This document shows, piece by piece, positions 37,262-45,060 of a DNA stretch of 64,000 bases. The notes under the pieces are model-generated. The model ran no database searches. It worked only from the letters and a program-made list of their open reading frames with translations, and was not told the DNA's origin. The stretch comes from Paenibacillus pasadenensis (GTDB lineage: Bacteria > Bacillota > Bacilli > Paenibacillales > Paenibacillaceae). The DNA lies in NCBI RefSeq assembly GCF_023715725.1, contig NZ_JAMBOT010000005.1, forward strand, positions 1 through 64,000, given 5' to 3'. A program made the position numbers and the translations under genes. Each line of letters starts with the position of its first letter. The first letter of the stretch is position 1.

Positions 37262-38290
37262 ATGTCCCAATCCTACCTGTACCAGCCACCCTACGACTAC
37301 CGCTACGCAAACGCCGGAGCAGACTGCGGATGCGGAGGACAACGCGCCTTTCAGCCTGCGCCGCCGCCGGTTCCGCCGCGTCCGCCTACATTGTTTCCAC
37401 CTATTGGCGGGCTATTTCCGCCAATCTTTTGGCCGGGGCCCGGACCTTGGCCTCCGGGGCCTGGACCTTGGCCTCCGGGGCCCGGACCTTGGCCTCCGGG
37501 GCCTGGACCTTGGCCTCCGGGGCCCGGACCTTGGCCTCCGGGGCCTGGACCTTGGCCTCCGGGGCCTGGACCTTGGCCTCCGGGGCCTGGACCTTTCCCT
37601 CCGGGGCCTGGACCTTGGCCTCCGGGGCCCGGACCTTGGCCTCCGGGGCCCGGACCTTGGCCTCCGGGGCCTGGACCTTGGCCTCCGGGGCCTGGACCTT
37701 GGCCTCCTGGGCCTGGACCTTTCCCTCCGGGGCCAGGGCCATTCCCTCCGCCAAGGCCGGGACCTTGGCCTCCGGGGCCCGGACCTTTCCCTCCGGGACC
37801 GGGGCCTTTCCCTCCGCCGAGGCCGGGACCTTGGCCTCCAGGGCCGGGACCCTTCCCTCCGCCAAGGCCGGACTCGTCGGCCAGCCTTGCCCCGGAGCTT
37901 AGCATCTCTGCCGTGGACACTTCGGCCCCGGCTGCACAAGCCGTGAACCCGCCCGGCGCGCCGCCATCGGCTCCGCATGCTACTGCGCCGATAACGGTGC
38001 GGATCGACGGCGGCGAATCGTTTCCGTTTGTAACGGACGATTACCAAATTCCGTTTTACGACGGAATGAACATCGCTCAAGCGCTGGAGCTCACCGGGGT
38101 TGTTCGCGCCACTCCAAGCGGGCTGCAGTCCGTAGGCGGAGTCCGTAACGACATTTCCGACGACGTCCGGATGGGCGAAGGCGTGCAATACATCCTGCGC
38201 TTAAACGGGCGGCAAATCCCGCATTCGCTGCTCAGCTTCCCGGTGCACCGCAGAGATGTCATCGCGGTTGAGCTCGTGTTAATCGGCTAA
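37262..38290 (+). CDS. Proline/tryptophan/glycine-rich repeat protein, 342 residues
   Basis: The ATG at 37262 follows AAAGGAGAG. The N-terminus MSQSYLYQPPYDYRYANAG is followed by DCGCGG, then some 145 residues (about 58-203) of heptads GPGPWPP or GPGPFPP, some beginning RPGPWPP. The C-terminal ~110 residues fold: APITVRIDGGESFPFV, FYDGMNIAQALELTGVV, VQYILRLNGRQIPHSLL and RRDVIAVELVLIG, resembling a small beta-grasp domain. There is no signal peptide or LPXTG anchor. Tyr-rich and Cys-Gly starts recall spore-coat or crust proteins, but this is a guess. The glycine spacing is not the Gly-X-Y of collagen. Confidence 0.85.
   Translation: MSQSYLYQPPYDYRYANAGADCGCGGQRAFQPAPPPVPPRPPTLFPPIGGLFPPIFWPGPGPWPPGPGPWPPGPGPWPPGPGPWPPGPGPWPPGPGPWPPGPGPWPPGPGPFPPGPGPWPPGPGPWPPGPGPWPPGPGPWPPGPGPWPPGPGPFPPGPGPFPPPRPGPWPPGPGPFPPGPGPFPPPRPGPWPPGPGPFPPPRPDSSASLAPELSISAVDTSAPAAQAVNPPGAPPSAPHATAPITVRIDGGESFPFVTDDYQIPFYDGMNIAQALELTGVVRATPSGLQSVGGVRNDISDDVRMGEGVQYILRLNGRQIPHSLLSFPVHRRDVIAVELVLIG
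37433..37869 (+). repeat. 21-bp coding minisatellite
   Basis: About twenty copies of CCTTGGCCTCCGGGGCCTGG plus one base (21 bp) encode the heptads. Copies alternate between small variants (GGGCCC or GGGCCT, TTGG or TTTC), which indicates past slippage and unit duplication. All six frames are open across it, so the antisense readings here are not evidence of genes. Confidence 0.95.
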
Positions 38291-38300
38291 AAGAACCAAA

Positions 38301-38343
38301 AAAAGTCCGGCAGCCGTTTTACAAACGGCATGCCGGACTTTTC
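38301..38343. terminator. Bidirectional terminator
   Basis: The stem AAAGTCCGGCAGCCGTTT/AACGGCATGCCGGACTTT lies between the convergent repeat-protein gene and htpG. Confidence 0.92.
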
Positions 38344-38395
38344 TGTTCCATGCTCTAAATAATCTTCTCTGCCCGCATCATTGGCCGGACTTTCC

Positions 38396-40273
38396 TTAAA
38401 CCATTACCTGGCAAATCTGATTCGTGAACTCAACCGGATCTTCCACCGGCAGTCCCTCGATGAGCAGCGCCTGGCTGTAAAGCAGCGAGGTGAACAGCTC
38501 CAGCTTCGTGCGGTCGTTTGCGTAAGCGTCCTTGAGAGCGGCAAATACTTCATGGCCTGTGTTAAGCTCAAGAATTTTCTGCGCCTTCACGCCCGTGCTG
38601 TCCGGCATAGCCGCCAGCACTTTTTCCATCTCGATCGTCAGATCGCCTTCGGTGGCGAAGCAGACCGGATGTTTGCGCAGTCGGCGTGAAGCGCGGACAG
38701 AGCTTACTTTACCGCTCAGCAGTCCCGCCATTTCGTCGAACAGCGCTTTATTTTCTTCGTCAGCCGCTTCATCCTCCGGCTTTTTCTCTTCCTCGATGCC
38801 GAGATCGCCGCTGGCGACGGAACGGAATTCCTTTTCCTTATAGGCACCCAGCATGCGGATCGCGAACTCGTCGATATCGTCGGTAAAATAGAGCAGCTCA
38901 TAGCCTTTATCAAGCACAAGCTCAGCCTGAGGCAGCTTCTCGATACGCTCTACGGACGCGCCGCTGGCATAATAAATATACTTCTGGTCTTCCGGCATAC
39001 GGGACACATACTCGGCGAGCGTCGTCTGCGCTTTGTCCTTGGACGAAGTAAACAGCAGCAGATCCTGCAGCGTTTCCTTGTGGGAACCGTAATCGCTGTA
39101 TACGCCAAACTTCAGCTGGCGGCCGAACGCTTTGAAAAACTTCTCGTAGTTCTCGCGGTCGTCCTTCAGCATCGATTGCAGCGCGCCCTTGATTTTGGAC
39201 TCGATGTTTTTGGCAATCAGCTTCAGCTGGCGGTCATGCTGCAGCATCTCGCGGGAGATATTGAGCGACAGGCTTTCAGAATCGACCATCCCCTTCACGA
39301 AGCTGAAATAGTCCGGCAGCAGGTCGGCGCATTTGTTCATGATGAGCACGCCGCTGGAGTAAAGCTCCAGCCCTTTTTCGTACTCCTTCGTGTAATAATC
39401 GAACGGGATCGTCTCCGGAATGTACAGAATCGCCTGATACACAACCGCGCCGTCCGCGCTGATATGCACATGTTTAAGCGGTTTGTCGAAGCCGTAGCGT
39501 TTTTCCTGGTAGAAGTTCTCGTAGTCCTCCGGCTTCAGCTCGCTCTTGTTTTTGCGCCAAATCGGCACCATGCTATTAACTCGCTGTTCTTCCGTAAACT
39601 CCTCAAATTCGCCTTCCGCGTCTTCCTTGGGACGGCTGGACGTGAGATCCATCTTGATCGGGTAGCGGATGAAATCGGAGTACTTCTTGATGAGCGCCTT
39701 CAATCGATATTCGTTCAGGTAGTCGTCGTAGCTCTCTTCTTCGGTATTCGGCTTGATGAAAAGAGTGACCTCTGTGCCGATTCCGGCCTTTTCCGCCGGC
39801 TCGATCGTGTACCCTTCGGTTCCTTCGGATTCCCACTTCCAAGCTGTCTCGCTGCCCAATGGACGCGAAATGACGACAACTCTGTCAGCCACCATAAACG
39901 AGGAGTAAAATCCGACGCCGAACTGCCCGATGATATCGCGGCCGTCCTTCGCTTCGTTCTCCTGCTTAAATGCCAGCGATCCGCTCTTGGCAATCGTCCC
40001 CAGATGGCTTTCAAGATCCTCCTGGCTCATGCCGATGCCCGTATCAGCGATAGTCAGCGTGCGGGCCTCTTTATCCGCAGTCACCTTGATGAAATAGTTA
40101 TCCTGATCAAAGGTCAGGCTGTCGTCAGTGAGCGCTTTATAGTAGATTTTATCGATGGCGTCGCTGCTATTGCTGATCAGCTCACGCAGAAAAATCTCTT
40201 TCTGGGTGTAAATGGAGTTAATCATCATTTCCAGAAGACGTTTCGACTCCGCTCGAAACTGTTTCTTTTCCAA
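38396..40273 (-). CDS. htpG: Molecular chaperone HtpG (Hsp90)
   Basis: A 625-residue Hsp90-family chaperone. N-terminal ATPase motifs are [51 protein letters not shown] and GTEVTLFI. The middle domain has RGVVDSE-like [19 protein letters not shown] with the catalytic Arg, and the C-terminal domain ends without a MEEVD tail. A CIRCE operator lies upstream, so this copy is likely in the HrcA regulon. The acidic linker near residue 490 ([16 protein letters not shown]) is longer than in E. coli. Confidence 0.97.
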   Translation of the reverse strand: MEKKQFRAESKRLLEMMINSIYTQKEIFLRELISNSSDAIDKIYYKALTDDSLTFDQDNYFIKVTADKEARTLTIADTGIGMSQEDLESHLGTIAKSGSLAFKQENEAKDGRDIIGQFGVGFYSSFMVADRVVVISRPLGSETAWKWESEGTEGYTIEPAEKAGIGTEVTLFIKPNTEEESYDDYLNEYRLKALIKKYSDFIRYPIKMDLTSSRPKEDAEGEFEEFTEEQRVNSMVPIWRKNKSELKPEDYENFYQEKRYGFDKPLKHVHISADGAVVYQAILYIPETIPFDYYTKEYEKGLELYSSGVLIMNKCADLLPDYFSFVKGMVDSESLSLNISREMLQHDRQLKLIAKNIESKIKGALQSMLKDDRENYEKFFKAFGRQLKFGVYSDYGSHKETLQDLLLFTSSKDKAQTTLAEYVSRMPEDQKYIYYASGASVERIEKLPQAELVLDKGYELLYFTDDIDEFAIRMLGAYKEKEFRSVASGDLGIEEEKKPEDEAADEENKALFDEMAGLLSGKVSSVRASRRLRKHPVCFATEGDLTIEMEKVLAAMPDSTGVKAQKILELNTGHEVFAALKDAYANDRTKLELFTSLLYSQALLIEGLPVEDPVEFTNQICQVMV

Positions 40274-40308
40274 TTCGAATCTCTCCTCTTGTTCAATTTA
40301 ACGAACCA

Positions 40309-40335
40309 TTAGCACTCTCATCCTACGAGTGCCAG
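40309..40335 (-). promoter_or_regulatory. CIRCE operator (HrcA site) of htpG
   Basis: TTAGCACTC, a 9-nt spacer, then GAGTGCCAG. The consensus is TTAGCACTC-N9-GAGTGCTAA, so 16 of 18 arm bases match and the spacer is exact. It lies between the promoter and the htpG start codon, as in groE and dnaK operons. Confidence 0.9.
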
Positions 40336-40342
40336 CATCGTT

Positions 40343-40372
40343 TATATACCATGCCCATATTTTTCTTGTCAA
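40343..40372 (-). promoter_or_regulatory. sigma-A type promoter of htpG
   Basis: On the minus strand TTGACA (40372-40367) is followed after 18 nt by TATATA (40348-40343). It is immediately upstream of the CIRCE operator. Confidence 0.75.
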
Positions 40373-40435
40373 GAAGGAACAATGGGAATGCTCCTGCTGA
40401 CAGGCTATCGGGAGCACTCCGAATAGTCATGAAAA

Positions 40436-40456
40436 AAGCAGGCTGGGCGCCTGCTT
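40436..40456 (-). terminator. Terminator of the protease gene
   Basis: The stem AAGCAGGC/GCCTGCTT is followed on the minus strand by TTTTTTCATG, 13 nt after the stop codon. Confidence 0.85.
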
Positions 40457-40468
40457 GCTTTGGACCGT

Positions 40469-41626
40469 TTATTTCTTTTTCAAAGGAATACCCTTGCTGT
40501 CCAGTTCCTTGCCCCGGCCGTCAATCAGCTTGAGCTCGCCGTTTTCGTATCCTACTTTGTACACGACTTCAAAGTTCCGCTGCACGGTTTCGCCGCCCTG
40601 CGCATGCTCCTCCGCCTCGATAACGGCTTTAACGGATGCGCTGCGCTCGCTTTCCTTCGTCACGTTCAGGCTTTTGATAACGACGTTTTTGGTCGGCAGA
40701 TAACCTTTCCGGAACTCCTCATAAGGGTCCTGCTGCTTCCACACGTAACCAATCAGGGAGTACGCGTACACGTAATCGCCATTGCTTAAGCTTTCATAAA
40801 AACGAGAGACAAGGTAGCCGGCGTAGTCCGTAATCGTCTGTTTATCCTCCGTGGCCGAATTGCCATGCTCAGCAACGCCCGGAAGTTCCTCCATCGGATT
40901 CCGCGACCACTGCTCCGTAAGCAGCAGCAAATCCGAGATCGGGATGCTGAAGCCGATTTCGCCGTCCTGCATCTTTGCCGAATTCATGCCGAGCACTGCT
41001 CCGGTCCTTTGATCGACCAGCGGCCCGCCGCTGTTGCCCGGAGCGATAGAAGCCGAAATTTGAATCATATTGCTGTAGTTATACGGCTTCATCTGAAAGC
41101 GGCGGTCAAGACCGCTGACAATGCCGGTTGTCACTGTGCTCTGCAGGCCAAGCGGACTGCCCACGGCAATGATGGGATCGCCTACCTCTACGCGGCCCCC
41201 GCGCTCCATCTTAAGCGGCTGCACGCCTGCAAGCTCTGGCACCCGGACGACGGCGACATCTACATCGGTGCTAATGCCGATAACTTCGCCGCTAAGCTCA
41301 CGCGCGTCCGAAGTCGTTACTTTGACCTTGCGCGAGCCCGCCACCACATGCGCATTTGTCATTACATCACCCAGATCGTTATACAAAAAACCGGAGCCGA
41401 GACCGCTGTCGCTTTTAATGGTGACGACCTTTTTTTGAGTATTAAAAATAATCTCCTTCAGCGCTCCAGCCGTACCGGCTCCGTCTCCCGGGTCGGGAGA
41501 CACCGCCAGCAGCGGCTCAGCTCCTGCCCGCTGAGGTATATAATGATGCAGCGTCAAAGCTGCTGCTCCCCCTGCCGCCAACAGACATATCGCAGCGGCA
41601 ATGGACAGCTTTTCGTTCCATTTCAT
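40469..41626 (-). CDS. Membrane-anchored trypsin-like serine protease (HtrA-like, no PDZ)
   Basis: A 385-residue S1C-type protease. One N-terminal transmembrane segment (LSIAAAICLLAAGGAAALTL) anchors an outside domain. The catalytic triad is His in VMTNAHVVAGSRKV, Asp in STDVDVAVVRVPEL, and Ser in SIAPGNSGGPLVDQ. No PDZ domain follows; instead the last ~125 residues form an alpha/beta domain (LVSRFYESLSNGDYVYAYSL, then VVYKVGYENGELKLIDGRG) like NTF2-type or DUF4878 extensions. It is co-transcribed with the zinc-ribbon gene upstream (33 nt apart), suggesting shared work on envelope stress. Confidence 0.9.
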   Translation of the reverse strand: MKWNEKLSIAAAICLLAAGGAAALTLHHYIPQRAGAEPLLAVSPDPGDGAGTAGALKEIIFNTQKKVVTIKSDSGLGSGFLYNDLGDVMTNAHVVAGSRKVKVTTSDARELSGEVIGISTDVDVAVVRVPELAGVQPLKMERGGRVEVGDPIIAVGSPLGLQSTVTTGIVSGLDRRFQMKPYNYSNMIQISASIAPGNSGGPLVDQRTGAVLGMNSAKMQDGEIGFSIPISDLLLLTEQWSRNPMEELPGVAEHGNSATEDKQTITDYAGYLVSRFYESLSNGDYVYAYSLIGYVWKQQDPYEEFRKGYLPTKNVVIKSLNVTKESERSASVKAVIEAEEHAQGGETVQRNFEVVYKVGYENGELKLIDGRGKELDSKGIPLKKK

Positions 41627-41659
41627 GATCTATGTCCTCGTTTCGCCGCCTGGCACCTC

Positions 41660-43114
41660 TTACTCGACATACCAGGAAACCTTTGTGATAAAAACGGAAG
41701 CATTGCCGGCTATAGGCGAATGGACATCCCGGAACTCCATCTTGCCGCCCGGCTCAATTGTTGCTTTATCCTTCGTTCGGGCTGTGCCCGCCCCGATGAC
41801 CGTTCCTTCCTCGTTCACCAGCTTGTATTCCAGTTGGACGGTATGGATTCCCCTAGTCGCCTTGCTCTCCACCTGCCCGCTAACGACCATATTACCCGAG
41901 CCGTCGCGGCTAACCGTTACATCGTTAATCTGCACGGCAGCGGTACGGTTTTGAAGCTGCTCGTTATAGGCATACTGCAGCGCGGAATCGATCCTTTCCT
42001 GCTCTTTTCGTTCGAATTCCTCACGTTCAGCTTTAATACGCTCTGTCATGTCCTTGAGCGGCTGCACCGCTCCCGCATGGTTCTGAGCTTCGTTAACCGC
42101 ATTCTGAGCCGCAGAAAAATCCCTGCTTTTAATCAGCTTCTCTGCATTTGCAACGCCGGTTTCGACGATCAGATCCAGAATCCGCTGGCGCAGTTGTACC
42201 GCGTCTGCTTCCTGAATTCCACGCAGACGCTGCAGTCTATCCGCCAGCTCCGGCACGCTGTCCAGCTGCTCCAGCTCCTTCGAAATTCGCTTCACCGCGA
42301 GCCTTGCGCCCTCGGTAGCAATTCGGCTGCGCACAGGTTCAAATAAGCGCTCCTGGCGGCTTGCAATGGCAGCCTGAGCCTGCCGAAGCGCCCCCTCCGC
42401 CTGCTCCAGCTGGCCGCTCTCCAGCTGGTCAGCCGCTTCTTTCACCTGTTCGTCCAGGCGGTCCGCCTGCTCCACAATGTCAAGATCCCGCATTATGCCG
42501 GTGCTGCTCGGACGCAGATCTGCCGCTTTTTGCAGCAGCTTTTCTGCCGTTGAATAGTTGCCGTCAAGCGCCATTCGCTCCGCCTGCTTCTGCAAATTCT
42601 GCACGCGAGTATTCGTGCGGCTGTCCTGCCAGTACACGCCTATCACGAGAATGACGCTCAGCAGCAGCGCAAGCGCCGGAGGCAGCCATAACTTGCGGCG
42701 GCGCCTTACCCTTTCCGGGTTATCCGCGTCATCCGCCGATACGGATGCTTCCGCATATGCGGGCGCCATCGTTCTGCGACGGAAACGCTTCTTGGATTGT
42801 TGCTGACTGCCGGAATCGGATTCGGTCAAATCCGCGTTCCCGTTCTCGGCCATATCTGCATGTTCGTCCGCTTTCATGCGATGCAGCAGCTCTCCTGCAT
42901 TTGGCGTAGGACGGGCTTCACCCGGTGTGCCGAGCTCCTGAATCTGCTCCAGCCACTCCGCGCGCTCGCGTCTGCGCACAAGCAATGCCGCCGTATGCAG
43001 CGGTTTGCCGCAGCGGCTGCAAAAGCTCGCTTCATCGTCCAGCGTCTTGAAACCGCAGTACGGGCAGGGAGTTCTTATCGTCCCAATTGGTTTATGTTCT
43101 GAATCCCTGCTCAT
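41660..43114 (-). CDS. Zinc-ribbon membrane protein with long extracytoplasmic coiled coil
   Basis: A 484-residue protein. A zinc ribbon CPYCGFKTLDDEASFCSRCG begins near residue 16, then a ~100-residue disordered cytoplasmic stretch, one transmembrane segment (LWLPPALALLLSVILVIGVY near residue 145), then helical TPR-like or coiled-coil sequence. The last ~90 residues form a beta domain (VQINDVTVSRDGSGNMVVSG, AFITKVSW-like VFITKVSWYVE) like FxLYD domains. ATG at 43114 has GGAGGC 9 nt upstream; ATG at 43123 is too close to it. It precedes the HtrA-like protease in a likely operon. Function unknown. Confidence 0.8.
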   Translation of the reverse strand: MSRDSEHKPIGTIRTPCPYCGFKTLDDEASFCSRCGKPLHTAALLVRRRERAEWLEQIQELGTPGEARPTPNAGELLHRMKADEHADMAENGNADLTESDSGSQQQSKKRFRRRTMAPAYAEASVSADDADNPERVRRRRKLWLPPALALLLSVILVIGVYWQDSRTNTRVQNLQKQAERMALDGNYSTAEKLLQKAADLRPSSTGIMRDLDIVEQADRLDEQVKEAADQLESGQLEQAEGALRQAQAAIASRQERLFEPVRSRIATEGARLAVKRISKELEQLDSVPELADRLQRLRGIQEADAVQLRQRILDLIVETGVANAEKLIKSRDFSAAQNAVNEAQNHAGAVQPLKDMTERIKAEREEFERKEQERIDSALQYAYNEQLQNRTAAVQINDVTVSRDGSGNMVVSGQVESKATRGIHTVQLEYKLVNEEGTVIGAGTARTKDKATIEPGGKMEFRDVHSPIAGNASVFITKVSWYVE

Positions 43115-43299
43115 GAATGTCATGCCTCCGCTATTGGTAAACGCCGCTCCTTTTTTGCAGCAGCAGATGTTTCCTGTTTACGCCGATAGGCGTCTCGCGT
43201 TTCCGATATTCTTTACTAACTCTATAACAATTGTACCTCAAGCACAGCTTGAGCCCAAGAAAAACCCTTTTCCAATCCCTTACATTAAACCAAAGGAAA

Positions 43300-43334
43300 A
43301 AGCCACCCAGACGCTTCAATCATCTGGATGGCTT
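43300..43334 (-). terminator. Terminator of galU
   Basis: The stem AAGCCATCCAGA/TCTGGGTGGCTT is followed on the minus strand by TTTTCC, 23 nt after the galU stop codon. Confidence 0.88.
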
Positions 43335-43356
43335 CTGTACATTCAATTCTCGCCCG

Positions 43357-44238
43357 TCAGGTTGCAGCTGGAACGGCAGTCAGCTTGCCACGCATGTATT
43401 CGCGCACCGCGTCGGCAAGATCCTCGCGCTCCAGAGCCATGTCAATCGTCGCCTGGACAAAGCCCAGCTTGTCGCCGACATCGTGACGACGTCCTTGGAA
43501 CTTGTAAGCATGCATGGGCAGAACGGAGTTGAGCTTTTGCAGACTGTCCGTCAGCTGGATCTCTCCGCCTTTGCCCGGCTCGGCTCTTTCCAGCAGGCGG
43601 AACACCGCAGGATCAAGCACATAACGGCCGACGACCGCCCAATTGGAAGGGGCCTCTCCCTGTGCAGGCTTCTCCACAAGATTGCGAATGCGCGGGAACA
43701 ATCCGTCGCCTTCCAGATCAGCGATCCCGTACTTATGGGTCTGATCCCACGGAACCTCCATAACCGATATGACCGATGAGCCTGTTTCCTGGTAATACTT
43801 CATCATTTCGCCCAAGCACGGCTGTTTGGAACGCAAAATATCGTCGCCCAGCAAAACAGCAAACGGCTCGCTGCCGATAAAGCTGCGCGCGCACAATACG
43901 GCATGCCCCAGCCCAAGCGGCTCGCGCTGGCGCACATAAACGATATCCGCCATCCGGGAAATGCCGCGCACCAGCTCCAGCATTTCCTCGTTGCCGCGGT
44001 CCTCCAGCTCGGCCTCCAGCTCGACCGATTTGTCAAAATGATCCTCGATGGCGCGTTTATTGCGGCCGCTGACGATCATAATGCTTTCGATGCCGGAAGC
44101 AACCGCTTCTTCCACAATGTATTGAATGGCCGGCTTGTCGATCAGCGGCATCATTTCCTTCGGCTGCGCCTTCGTCGCGGGCAAAAACCTGGTGCCGAGA
44201 CCGCCGGCGGGAATAATCGCTTTACGAATATGCGTCAA
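43357..44238 (-). CDS. galU: UTP--glucose-1-phosphate uridylyltransferase
   Basis: A 293-residue GalU/GtaB, which makes UDP-glucose for teichoic acid, glycolipid and polysaccharide synthesis. AIIPAGGLGTRFLPATKAQPKEM near the N-terminus (read in two parts) is the nucleotide-binding signature. LGHAVLCARSF, FAVLLGDDIL and LVEKPAQGEAPSN follow. I chose TTG at 44238 (LTHIRKAIIPAGG) because AAGGAGTGG lies 5-13 nt upstream. The ATG at 44283 would add 15 unconserved residues. It is monocistronic and divergent from yjbQ. Confidence 0.94.
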   Translation of the reverse strand: MTHIRKAIIPAGGLGTRFLPATKAQPKEMMPLIDKPAIQYIVEEAVASGIESIMIVSGRNKRAIEDHFDKSVELEAELEDRGNEEMLELVRGISRMADIVYVRQREPLGLGHAVLCARSFIGSEPFAVLLGDDILRSKQPCLGEMMKYYQETGSSVISVMEVPWDQTHKYGIADLEGDGLFPRIRNLVEKPAQGEAPSNWAVVGRYVLDPAVFRLLERAEPGKGGEIQLTDSLQKLNSVLPMHAYKFQGRRHDVGDKLGFVQATIDMALEREDLADAVREYMRGKLTAVPAAT

Positions 44239-44413
44239 GATTGGACCACTCCTTAAAGATATAAAGTCATTCGTCATTAGCACTGTACCCGTCAGGCGGG
44301 ATAGAGAACGAGATCCTCATTCCATATAGTGTACCAATTCTTGAACGACAGCGCCACATCGCGTTATGCTTACAAGACCGCTTTAACAGTTATATGGCTA
44401 AGGAGTGATTGTC

Positions 44414-44818
44414 ATGTTGGTTACCGAAACGCTTCGCACTTCCAAAAGAGACGAAATGATCGACATTACCCGCCGGATCCAGTCCCATATCCAGGCCGCT
44501 GGAATGGTAAACGGAGAGGCGCTCATTTACTGTCCTCACACCACTGCGGGAATTACCATTCAGGAAAATGCCGACCCGGACGTCAAGCACGATATTCTGC
44601 TGCGCTTGGATGAGGTATACCCGTGGGAGCACCCGCGCTACCGCCATGCCGAGGGCAATACCGCCGCGCATCTTAAAGCGCTGACGACCGGTGTCAGCCA
44701 AACGATTCCGATTGAGGGCGGGAGGCTGGCTCTGGGCCGTTGGCAGGGAGTGTACTTCTGCGAGTTTGACGGCCCGCGCTCCCGCGAGTTCCGGATCCGG
44801 CTGAGAAGCGACGATTAG
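44414..44818 (+). CDS. yjbQ: YjbQ family (UPF0047) protein
   Basis: A 134-residue UPF0047 protein. The signature [19 protein letters not shown] near residue 40 and [17 protein letters not shown] near residue 82 provide His residues at a trimer metal site. [20 protein letters not shown] is the conserved C-terminal block. E. coli YjbQ shows weak thiamine-phosphate synthase activity in vitro, but the natural role is not settled. AGGAG precedes the ATG at 44414. Confidence 0.93.
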   Translation: MLVTETLRTSKRDEMIDITRRIQSHIQAAGMVNGEALIYCPHTTAGITIQENADPDVKHDILLRLDEVYPWEHPRYRHAEGNTAAHLKALTTGVSQTIPIEGGRLALGRWQGVYFCEFDGPRSREFRIRLRSDD

Positions 44819-44948
44819 CCGACGCCGCTTTGCGGTAACCATTTGCAGATGTGCTTGCTGTGCAAAAATTGGCGATCCGGCGCTGAGGGGACTGCAATTA
44901 CGAAGGAGAGCAGCCTCGGTGATTTTCAGCTCACAAGATGGAAATGGG

Positions 44949-45022
44949 ATAAGGGCGTTGAACCGCCCCTATCCCATTTTTCAGCGCTTTGAGCCTTCCT
45001 TAAGGGCGTTTAACGCCCTTAT
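44949..45022. repeat. Two palindromic units of family 1 (locus C)
   Basis: ATAAGGGCGTTGAACCGCCCC then TA (44949) and TTAAGGGCGTTTAACGCCCT then TA (45000) are 51 bp apart. The linkers share TATCCCA-TTTTTC-GCGCTTTG. It lies between the convergent yjbQ and chemoreceptor genes, like loci A and B. Confidence 0.85.
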
Positions 45023-45060
45023 ATCCCACTTTTCGGCGCTTTGCCGCAGCGCCTGCCGGT

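Noticed and set aside
37351..38188. Large antisense frames across the proline-rich repeat gene
   Set aside because: The 21-bp unit leaves all frames open. Only the plus-strand frame from 37262 has a ribosome site, non-repeat ends and a folded C-terminal domain.
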